Made by a program: the position numbers and the translations under genes | NCBI GenBank assembly: GCA_025352685.1 | Contig: JANXSN010000108.1 | Span: 1-64,000, forward strand | Direction of reading: 5' to 3' | DNA from: Sphingomonadales bacterium | Lineage (GTDB): Bacteria; Pseudomonadota; Alphaproteobacteria; Sphingomonadales; Sphingomonadaceae | DNA: 64,000 nt | In this document: one piece after another, positions 17,053 through 24,178 of the stretch | Numbering within the stretch: the stretch's first letter is position 1 | Layout: every line of letters begins with the position of its first letter | Notes under the pieces: generated by a model | Database searches by the model: none | What the model was told of the DNA's origin: nothing | What the model saw: the letters and a program-made list of their open reading frames with translations, nothing else

Positions 17053-17660
17053 TCAGCAACCCTCGTATTTCCAGTTTCGTTTCTTGCCCTCGGCCACCCA
17101 TTCGACTGTGTGCGCCACGCGCATTGCGGCAGTCATGTCGCGCTTGGCCTCTCCAAACCATTCGCGGTATTCACGACGCAGCGAGGCAGCGAGGCGGTCC
17201 AATTCAGTTTCGCTTTCAGATTTGTGTCGAGCGCAGCCCGAAGCGCGGGTGGCGTCGGCAGTTCGGGGCGTTTGTGTCGTTTGCTCATGTGACGCGCGAC
17301 GAAACCGTGGTCGATCAGGTCACAGACGTTGCGTACCATAGCGGCGAGCTCTTCGTCGGGCGGGAGATCAGCGAGCGCGGTCAGTTTGCCAAATGAACCT
17401 ATCGCTTCGCGTTCGACATCGATCGCCCCTGCCACGATTTCGCCGTTCCAGAAGCCGAGCGCGACGTGCACCTTGAACGCCGCCGTCCCGAGGGCGATCT
17501 TGTTCTTCCAGAGAGACGGCGGCAAAAGCCATCTGATCGCTTCCTCGATTCCTCGCTGGACCACGTGAACGACCTTGCGGATGTGAGCCAGGATCGGCTG
17601 AGCAAAGGATGCACAATCGACAAGATACGCACCGACTTCGGGCGCGTGGTCTCGCTCCAT
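17053..17660 (-). pseudogene. Frameshifted YdeI/OmpD-associated family gene
   Basis: The first frame, from ATG 17,660, gives a YdeI-like protein: FAQPILAHIRKVVH, IRWLLPP, TAAFKVHVALGFWNGE, FGKLTALADLPPDEEL and PTPPALRAALDTN. Near 17,200-17,215 the frame is lost. The expected C-terminus is read one frame away as ELDRLAASLRREYREWF, then AMRVAHTVEWVAEGKKRNWKYEGC and a TGA at 17,053. A single-base indel explains both parts. It could be a true recent pseudogene or a sequencing error. It lies 11 bases downstream of the D-aminoacylase gene on the same strand. Confidence 0.75.
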
Positions 17661-17671
17661 CGCGCGATCGC

Positions 17672-19363
17672 CTATTTGGCCGGTGCCGCACATTTCCCCG
17701 TGCCAGGTCCGGTCACGACCCGCCCCGGCTTTGCGCCGGTATGCTCGCCGTCCTTGAGCACTTGTTCGCCGTTGACGAACACATGGCGCATGCCGACCGC
17801 ATATTGCTGAGGCCGGGGGAACGTCGCCATATCGGCAATTGTTGCGGGATCGAAGATCGCAAGGTCGGCATAGTTGCCCGCTTTGAGCGTCCCACGCCCG
17901 ACAAGGCCTAGATTGCTTGCTGGAAAGCCGCTCAGCCGCCGCACCGCGTCGGCCAATGTCGTGGTCTTTTCGTCACGGACATATTTGCCGAGAAAGCGTG
18001 CGACGTTGCCATAGGTGCGGGGATGAGCGCTGGCTTTGAGGAACACGCCCTCGGGGGCTTGGCTCGCCGCGTCGGAGCCAAAGCTCATCCACGGTAGTGC
18101 CGTCTGTTTGGCGACGTTGGTCTCGTCCATCAGAAAATAGGCAGCGCCAACGCGCGTGCCATCCTCAATGACGAGGTCGATCGCAGTTTCCTCCGCACTC
18201 TTGCCGCGCATCAACGCCACTTCGGCGAGTGTCTTGCCCGACAACGGTTTGAGCGCCGGGTTCTTGAACGCAAGAAGGATCACCTTGTCGGCGCCGCCCG
18301 CCCCGCGCAGCAGATTTTCCCAGCCGACGGGCGGTGCCAGCATTTCGGCGACCACTCGGGCCCGAATTGCAGGATCCTTCAACCGCGCCACCCAGGCCTC
18401 GATGCCGCCTGCCTGCACCCACAGAGGCATCGAGGCGTCGAGTCCGGTCGCGCCGGCGGTGTAATTATACATGTCCGCAGTTATACGAAGGCCGCTTGTC
18501 CTCGCTGCCTCGATCTTGGCAATCAGGGCGGGGTATTTGCTCCAGTTCGGTCGCCCGGATTGCTTCATATGGTAGATTTCGGCCCGCCCGCCCGACTGGC
18601 GCGCGATCTCGATCAACTCGTCGGTCGCCTCAAGCAAGCGGTCGCCTTCGCTGCGCATGTGGCTAATGTACATGCCGCCACAATTTCCCGCCGCATGCAT
18701 CAGCGCAATCAGCTCGGGGGTCCGGGCAAAATTGGCCGGTGCGTAGATGAGGCTACTGCCAACACCCATCGCGCCGTCGTTCATCGCCTGGCGGACCAAC
18801 TCCTGCATTCTCGCCAGTTGGACCGGTGTCGGATCGATGTCATCCTCGCCAAGTTCGTGCACGCGCACGGTGGTCGCCCCCACAAAACTCGCGATGTTGG
18901 GCGTAATACCGCGACCGACCAACCAATCCTGATATTGACGCAGCGTCGTCCAGCCGATCGCAAATTTGATGTCGCCCTGCCGGCGCTGTTCGTTGGCCTT
19001 CATGCTAGGGTTGAGCGGACCCATCGAATCGCCTTCGCCCATCACTTCGAGCGTCACGCCCTGTTTGATGTCGCTCATGCTGCGTCCGTCGGCGACCAGC
19101 GATTCGTTCGCCCAGCTGAGCATGTTGATAAAACCCGGCGCGACCGCGAGGCCCTTTGCCTCAACGATGCGGCTAGCGGTTCCGTGCACCTTGCCGATGG
19201 CGGCGATCCGGTCGCCCTTCAAGGCAACATCGCCGCGATACGGCGTGCCGCCGCTCCCGTCGTAGATCATTCCGCCGCGGATGATCGTGTCATAAGCGGG
19301 CGCCGCTTGCGCGCCTGTCGATACCAACAGTGCCGCGATCAGCAATTTGTACCGAATCATCAT
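17672..19363 (-). CDS. N-acyl-D-amino-acid deacylase (D-aminoacylase), amidohydrolase superfamily, exported
   Basis: A 563-residue enzyme with an N-terminal signal peptide (MIRYKLLIAALLVSTGAQAA). It matches the D-aminoacylase branch of the amidohydrolase superfamily: YDTIIRGGMIYDGSGG at the start, VAPGFINMLSWANESL where the usual metal site HxH would stand, GAMGVGSSLIYAPANFA, YISHMRSEG, EIYHMKQSG, MSFGSDAASQAPEGV and GRGTLKAGNYADLAIFDPATI. The first metal motif reads F-I-N-M-L instead of F-I-D-x-H-x-H. In this family that first motif is often degenerate and a Cys/His/His site is used. It should cleave N-acyl-D-amino acids or D-dipeptides in the periplasm. It follows the serine hydrolase gene by 10 bases and is probably cotranscribed with it. 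Confidence 0.85.
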   Translation of the reverse strand: MMIRYKLLIAALLVSTGAQAAPAYDTIIRGGMIYDGSGGTPYRGDVALKGDRIAAIGKVHGTASRIVEAKGLAVAPGFINMLSWANESLVADGRSMSDIKQGVTLEVMGEGDSMGPLNPSMKANEQRRQGDIKFAIGWTTLRQYQDWLVGRGITPNIASFVGATTVRVHELGEDDIDPTPVQLARMQELVRQAMNDGAMGVGSSLIYAPANFARTPELIALMHAAGNCGGMYISHMRSEGDRLLEATDELIEIARQSGGRAEIYHMKQSGRPNWSKYPALIAKIEAARTSGLRITADMYNYTAGATGLDASMPLWVQAGGIEAWVARLKDPAIRARVVAEMLAPPVGWENLLRGAGGADKVILLAFKNPALKPLSGKTLAEVALMRGKSAEETAIDLVIEDGTRVGAAYFLMDETNVAKQTALPWMSFGSDAASQAPEGVFLKASAHPRTYGNVARFLGKYVRDEKTTTLADAVRRLSGFPASNLGLVGRGTLKAGNYADLAIFDPATIADMATFPRPQQYAVGMRHVFVNGEQVLKDGEHTGAKPGRVVTGPGTGKCAAPAK

Positions 19364-19373
19364 GTCTCCGTCC

Positions 19374-20513
19374 TCATTTCATCCGGGCGAGATGTTCCTC
19401 GACGATCGTGAAGGCGGACCCCCCTTTTGCCGCATCATCCGCAACGCCCGTCGCGAAGAATGCAACACCGGTTCCCCGTTTGGAATCGATCCACAGTCCC
19501 GACCGCAGACCATAGGCCTCGCCCGCATGACCGATGCGCGGCACGCCGTCGCCGAACAAGTCGTCATGACAGTCCGGTCGAACATGCGTGGCGAGCGTCT
19601 GCACGGCAAGGCCATAGCTGCAGTAGAAGCCGCCTTCGGTATCGCCATTGTTCCCGTCGAAAACCCACTGAGGTCTGGCAAGCAAAGCAAGTGAAGCGGG
19701 TTTGAGGAAACTTTCGCCCCTCCTCAGCATCATCTGCCCGATCCGCGCCAAATCCCGGGCGGACATTCTGGCACCGCCCTGGGGACTGAATAACGCGCCA
19801 TTCGTACCCGGCACGTATCCGCTCAAGTCGCACGGCAGATCGGGGGTAACGGCGCAGGAGGGACGTTTGCCAGCGAGATTGTCGCGGCGGACACTGCCAT
19901 CGGTTGCGTAAAGTACCACCGCACGTGCCACCTTGGCATCGCTGCACGTCGTCCAGTTAAAGCACGCGTCCAGCTTGAGAGGTGCAAACACCAGACGCGC
20001 CATCAGCGCATCGAACCGCGCGCCGCTTGCGCTCTCCATCACGCTCGCGACCACGGTAAAATTGAGGTTGGTATAGCGAAACCAAGAACCCGGTCGATGC
20101 CCACCGTCCCATGCGCGCGGGTCGGCAAGGCGGGCACGGATGGTTTGCCCAAGCGGGATCACATAATCGGCATCGTCACGCAGGCTGGAGGTATGCGACA
20201 GCAACATCCTGAGCGTGATCGGCACGCCGGGATAGCTCGGGTTGCGCAGGGCCCATCCAAGATATCCCGAGACGTCCTGATCGAGGCCGAGCGTATTTGC
20301 TTCGACCATCCGCATGACGCCGAGCGCCACGACAAATTTGGAAAGACTGGCGATCCGAACCGGATCGTCCGCGGTAACGGGGCGCGCCGTCGCACGATCG
20401 GCAAACCCGGTTGCAGCGGATGCCCCGATCTGCCGCGCGTCAAAGGCAACACGCACGGTTGCGGCCGGCACTGCCGAGACGCTTGCCGTTGCAATCAGAA
20501 ACGCTATCGCTGC
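19374..20513 (-). CDS. Serine hydrolase, beta-lactamase/D-aminopeptidase family, exported
   Basis: Starts at ATG 20,513 (379 residues), or at TTG 20,552 thirteen codons earlier. A signal peptide is present (MAAIAFLIATASVSAVPAA). The class C beta-lactamase/DD-peptidase fold is shown by SLSK at residues 57-60 (nucleophile and lysine), RYTNLNF (Tyr-x-Asn motif) and a C-terminal RIGHAGEAYGLRSGLW (the HxG-like third motif, here GHAGE). Such proteins cleave D-amino-acid peptides or esters rather than act as true beta-lactamases. It is the upstream member of a two-gene operon with the D-aminoacylase, which suggests stepwise breakdown of D-amino-acid-containing peptides. Confidence 0.85.
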   Translation of the reverse strand, partial: AAIAFLIATASVSAVPAATVRVAFDARQIGASAATGFADRATARPVTADDPVRIASLSKFVVALGVMRMVEANTLGLDQDVSGYLGWALRNPSYPGVPITLRMLLSHTSSLRDDADYVIPLGQTIRARLADPRAWDGGHRPGSWFRYTNLNFTVVASVMESASGARFDALMARLVFAPLKLDACFNWTTCSDAKVARAVVLYATDGSVRRDNLAGKRPSCAVTPDLPCDLSGYVPGTNGALFSPQGGARMSARDLARIGQMMLRRGESFLKPASLALLARPQWVFDGNNGDTEGGFYCSYGLAVQTLATHVRPDCHDDLFGDGVPRIGHAGEAYGLRSGLWIDSKRGTGVAFFATGVADDAAKGGSAFTIVEEHLARMK

Positions 20514-20539
20514 CATATTGGGAAGAGTGGCGAGGCGTG

Positions 20540-20840
20540 ATGCTGCGCGCAATCATTTATGTGGGCCAGGGGCTTTTGTGCGTGGCAGTCGGGCTGTGCC
20601 TCGCGGTGGCAATCGCGCCTAAGTTTGTCGACCGTGTCTATTATGAGGGGCCACAGAGCGCCCAGCATGGCGGTACGCGGCTCGCAATCCGGACGGGGGC
20701 GACACGCTGAGCACGCCCGACGGGACCAGCCGCAGCAACTTTTTATTTCGATATATCACCAGCGGCCACCAACGCCTGCGCTGGCCCGCCAAGGTCAATA
20801 TGGTTGCCGCCAAACCCGGGGCACGTATTGAGGGCGTTGT
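20540..20840 (+). pseudogene. 5' fragment of an MBL-fold metallo-hydrolase, frameshifted and truncated
   Basis: From ATG 20,540 the frame encodes a membrane anchor and the usual start of UlaG/NAPE-PLD-like hydrolases ([29 protein letters not shown]), then stops at 20,708. The continuation [22 protein letters not shown] and [16 protein letters not shown] lies in another frame, starting near 20,683. One missing base (likely a C) accounts for the shift. Homology ends near 20,835, before any metal-binding HxHxDH motif, so the catalytic domain is gone. It is divergent from the serine hydrolase and abuts a broken beta-barrel gene on the other strand. Confidence 0.75.
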
Positions 20841-21123
20841 AGCGCGCACGATCGCCCGGAACAGCGACATCGAAAGCCCTTGCCCGCGTGGTCGAATCGC
20901 TTGCCTCGCCTTCGATACCGAGCACCGCACCGCGCACTTGAAAATCATACCCGGCGCCAATGCCGTACGCAAAGCCCTCACGCCCTTCGCTGCCGCCGCC
21001 GACATTGTCGTGTCCAGCAAGGGCCTCGATGTGTGCGCCCGTGAAGGGCGCGGGCTCGTCCTGTGCCAGCGCGGAACCAGCAACCGTGGTTGCGAGCATA
21101 GCTCCAAGGATAAACTAACGCAT
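20841..21123 (-). pseudogene. 5' fragment of an outer-membrane beta-barrel (OmpA-like porin) gene with a premature stop
   Basis: Read on the minus strand, ATG 21,123 gives M-R[12 protein letters not shown] followed by a normal signal peptide end ([16 protein letters not shown]). The third codon TAG is one base from AAG (Lys), the residue normally found there, so a nonsense mutation has hit the signal peptide. The mature start ([44 protein letters not shown]) is typical of 8-stranded opacity/OmpW-like barrels. Homology is lost near 20,850, where it meets the MBL fragment. Restart at the internal ATG (21,099) could not yield a full barrel. Confidence 0.7.
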
Positions 21124-21306
21124 AGATTATTCCGATTCTTCCTTGGCCTCAGGAACGAGGACCGAGCCCAAGTAGGCGGCGGCGCCTGCAGTTGCATGAA
21201 CCTCAGACAACGGAGACTCACAGTAACAAACGCGCAACACATTGTTTCGAGTGCGATTCTTTCAGTGCCTTGCCCGGTCGTGCTGCGGCGGGCATACGCG
21301 CGTGCC

Positions 21307-23316
21307 ATGTCTGCCATGCTCAAAATCCGCCTGCCCGATGGTTCCGTGCGCGAGGTCCCGCAGGGAACGACACCCGCCGATATCGCGGCTGCGATCGGGC
21401 CGGGGCTCGCCAAAGCGGCGCTCGCGGCACGCGTCGATGGCGAGTTGCGCGATCTCGACCGGCCGTTCGAGAGCGATGCAACCCTCGCCTTGGTCACGAC
21501 ACGTGACGAAGGCGATGCCCTCGACCTAGCCCGCCATGACTATGCGCACGTGCTGGCAGAAGCGGTTCAAAAGCTCTTTCCGGGAACACAGATCACCTTC
21601 GGCCCGTCGACCGACGACGGCTTTTATTATGACTTCGCGCCTGCGAGCCGGCAATTTACCCAGGAAGACCTCCCGGCCATCGAAGCTGAGATGCGTAAAA
21701 TCATCGCGCGCAACGAGCCGCTTGTTCGCGAAGTATGGACACGGGCCGACTTGATTGCGCGTTGGCAAACGGACGGCGAGAGCTTCAAGGCCGAATGGGC
21801 CGCCGAACTACCCGAGGGTGAGGAGATAACGGTCTATCGCGCCGGGCGCGCTCCCAACGCCTGGATGGACATGTGCCGAGGGCCTCATCTGCCATCGACC
21901 GGCAAACTCGACCCGGCGGCGTTCAAACTGACGCGGGTGTCGGGCGCCTATTGGCGCGGTGACCAAAAGAACGCGATGCTCAGTCGCATCTATGGGACCG
22001 GCTGGCTCAACAAGAAGCAACTCGATGCGCACCTGGTCCGTCTCGAGGAGGCCGCCAAGCGCGACCACCGCCGCATCGGTCAGGACATGGACTTGTTCCA
22101 CCTGCAGGCCGAAGCGCACGGCAGCGTGTTCTGGCACCCCAAGGGTTATATGATCTGGCGTCAGCTCGAGGCATATATGCGCCGGGCCATAGACGACGCT
22201 GGGTATGTCGAGGTCAAGACGCCGCAGATCATGGACGCGCGCCAATGGGAAGCCTCGGGACATTGGGGAAAATACCGCGAGAACATGTTTGTCGTTCCCG
22301 ACGATATCCCGAACGCCGAAGACGAGGGACCCATCGTCGACGCCAACGCCGATTTGATGGCGCTCAAGCCGATGAATTGCCCGGCCCACGTCCTGATTTT
22401 TCGACAAGGGATCAAGAGCTACCGCGACCTGCCGCTGCGCATGGCGGAAATGGGCTGCTGCCACCGCAACGAACCGCATGGCGCGCTGCACGGGATCATG
22501 CGGGTTCGACAGTTCACGCAAGACGACGGCCATATTTTTTGCCGACAGGACCAGATCGTCGAGGAAGTGCGGTTGTTCTGCGACTTGCTCGATCGGGTAT
22601 ACAAGGACTTGGGTTTCGACAATTATTCGATCAAGTTGGCGCTCCGCCCCGAAAAAAGGTTCGGCAGCGACGAGATGTGGGACCGTGCCGAGAGCGATCT
22701 GCGCGATGCGGTGGTCGCAACAGGCCGCGCGACGTCAGACTATGGTTGGGAAGAATTGCCCGGCGAAGGCGCGTTCTATTCGCCCAAGCTTGAATTTCAT
22801 CTGACCGACGCCATCGGCCGAACGTGGCAATGCGGAACAATCCAGCTCGATTACGTCCTGCCCGAGCGGCTCGACGCCAGCTACGTGGGTGAAGATGGTG
22901 CCCGCCACCGACCGGTGATGCTTCACCGCGCGATTCTGGGTACGTTTGAACGCTTCATCGGTATCTTGATTGAGCACCATGCCGGGCGCTTTCCTTTGTG
23001 GTTGGCTCCGGTCCAGGCCGTGGTCGCGACGATTGTATCGGACGCCGACGATTATGCTGTCGAAGTTGCCGATGCGCTGTCGGCCGCCGGTATCCGCGTC
23101 GAGACCGACAAGCGCAACGAGAAGATCAATTATAAGGTCCGCGAACATTCGCTGGCGAAAGTGCCCCACCTCCTCGTCATCGGACGGCGAGAAGCCGACG
23201 AGCGGACCGTTGCCATCCGGACTCTGGGCGAGGACGGCCAGCGCGTGATGTCGCTTGATGACGCCGTCGCCATGCTGAGTTCCGGGGCCGTACCGCCCGA
23301 TTTGCGTGGTCGATGA
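21307..23316 (+). CDS. thrS: Threonyl-tRNA synthetase
   Basis: A 669-residue class II aminoacyl-tRNA synthetase that charges tRNA-Thr. Domains in order: TGS (about 1-65, [18 protein letters not shown]), the editing SAD domain with HDYAH (H77, H81) and GFYYDF, the catalytic core with zinc ligand C358 (MNCPAHV) and the class II motifs ([39 protein letters not shown]), and the anticodon-binding domain from about 570 ([24 protein letters not shown]). The start is ATG 21,307; an ATG three codons on (MLKIRLP) is also possible. The frame is open far upstream through the pseudogene region, but homology begins here. infC follows on the same strand. Confidence 0.96.
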   Translation: MSAMLKIRLPDGSVREVPQGTTPADIAAAIGPGLAKAALAARVDGELRDLDRPFESDATLALVTTRDEGDALDLARHDYAHVLAEAVQKLFPGTQITFGPSTDDGFYYDFAPASRQFTQEDLPAIEAEMRKIIARNEPLVREVWTRADLIARWQTDGESFKAEWAAELPEGEEITVYRAGRAPNAWMDMCRGPHLPSTGKLDPAAFKLTRVSGAYWRGDQKNAMLSRIYGTGWLNKKQLDAHLVRLEEAAKRDHRRIGQDMDLFHLQAEAHGSVFWHPKGYMIWRQLEAYMRRAIDDAGYVEVKTPQIMDARQWEASGHWGKYRENMFVVPDDIPNAEDEGPIVDANADLMALKPMNCPAHVLIFRQGIKSYRDLPLRMAEMGCCHRNEPHGALHGIMRVRQFTQDDGHIFCRQDQIVEEVRLFCDLLDRVYKDLGFDNYSIKLALRPEKRFGSDEMWDRAESDLRDAVVATGRATSDYGWEELPGEGAFYSPKLEFHLTDAIGRTWQCGTIQLDYVLPERLDASYVGEDGARHRPVMLHRAILGTFERFIGILIEHHAGRFPLWLAPVQAVVATIVSDADDYAVEVADALSAAGIRVETDKRNEKINYKVREHSLAKVPHLLVIGRREADERTVAIRTLGEDGQRVMSLDDAVAMLSSGAVPPDLRGR

Positions 23317-23349
23317 CTGTGGCAGCGCGGTAACGCGGTGACGCTAAAA

Positions 23350-23391
23350 GGCCGATCTGGCCGTCTGGCTCTTTGCAAGGGAGCCGCAAAG
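23350..23391 (+). promoter_or_regulatory. Overlapping, mutually exclusive hairpins in the infC leader
   Basis: GGCTC (23,367-23,371) pairs with GAGCC (23,381-23,385), while CTTTGC (23,371-23,376) pairs with GCAAAG (23,386-23,391). The two stems share bases and cannot form together. A GGCC/GGCC stem (23,350-23,362) precedes them. This arrangement between thrS and infC could attenuate or regulate infC, but no U-tract follows the second stem. Confidence 0.35.
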
Positions 23392-23444
23392 CCCTAGATA
23401 GAACAGGGTATGTCCGCACCCGGACCATTCTAGGAGAAACTGTT

Positions 23445-23999
23445 ATCCGACCGCCAATGATGCGCCGCCCACTCGGGGCACCGCCGATTCCGATGAATGG
23501 CCCGCGTTTCAACGAATTCATTCAGTCGCCCAAGGTCCGCGTGATCGACGAGAATGGCGAGAACCTAGGTGTGATGTTCACCCGCGAAGCGATGGAACAG
23601 GCGCGCGAGATCGGGCTCGATCTGGTCGAGGTTTCTCCCAATGCCGACCCGCCGGTCGCCAAATATCTCGACGTCGGCAAATTTAAATACGAGGCGCAAA
23701 AAAAGGCGAATATCGCCCGCAAGTCGCAAAAGACGCAGGAGATCAAAGAGATCAAGATGCGGCCGAATATCGACGACCATGATTACAATACCAAGATGAA
23801 GAAGATTCACGAATTCATCGAGGAAGGCGACAAGGTCAAAGTTACGCTACGCTTCCGCGGACGCGAATTGAGTCATGGCCAGTTGGGCATGGTCTTGTTG
23901 CAGCGCGTGCAGGCCGACACGATCGAAATTGCCAAGGTCGAACAACATCCCCGGATGGAAGGAAGACAGATGCTTATGGTGATCGCGCCCAAACAATAG
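23445..23999 (+). CDS. infC: Translation initiation factor IF-3, probable AUC start
   Basis: IF3 binds the 30S subunit and rejects wrong initiator codons. The protein (184 residues from ATC 23,445) shows the N-domain ([53 protein letters not shown]), the lysine-rich linker ([30 protein letters not shown]) and the C-domain ending [19 protein letters not shown] at 23,432-23,436 lies 8 bases before ATC, while the first ATG codons (23,457 and 23,460) are 20 or more bases away. infC genes often start with AUU or AUC so that IF3 represses its own synthesis. Note that rpmI and rplT do not follow, unlike in E. coli. Confidence 0.92.
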   Translation: MRPPMMRRPLGAPPIPMNGPRFNEFIQSPKVRVIDENGENLGVMFTREAMEQAREIGLDLVEVSPNADPPVAKYLDVGKFKYEAQKKANIARKSQKTQEIKEIKMRPNIDDHDYNTKMKKIHEFIEEGDKVKVTLRFRGRELSHGQLGMVLLQRVQADTIEIAKVEQHPRMEGRQMLMVIAPKQ

Positions 24000-24077
24000 G
24001 GCGCCTGCCATTTGGAGGATCTGCACTTTTCCGTGGCGTCGGCGATATTTCACTGTTGCAAAAAAGCCGCGAACTCG

Positions 24078-24100
24078 CACGAAAACTGCAGTTTTGCGTG
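24078..24100. promoter_or_regulatory. Near-perfect palindrome upstream of TonB-dependent receptor
   Basis: AAAACTGCAGTTTT (24,082-24,095) is a perfect 14-bp palindrome, extended by CACG and CGTG flanks with one bulged base. It lies about 80-100 bases before the receptor start, in the region where an operator would be expected. No known regulator site is matched. Confidence 0.4.
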
Positions 24101-24178
24101 TGATCGCTGGCAAATCGGGCCTCGCTCAACTACGGCTCCTCCCAACGGGATGACAATGCCCGGACGGAGGAGAAAACG

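Noticed and set aside
20800-21306. In-frame N-terminal extension of thrS
   Set aside because: ThrS homology starts at the TGS domain (21,307). The extension runs through two pseudogene fragments.
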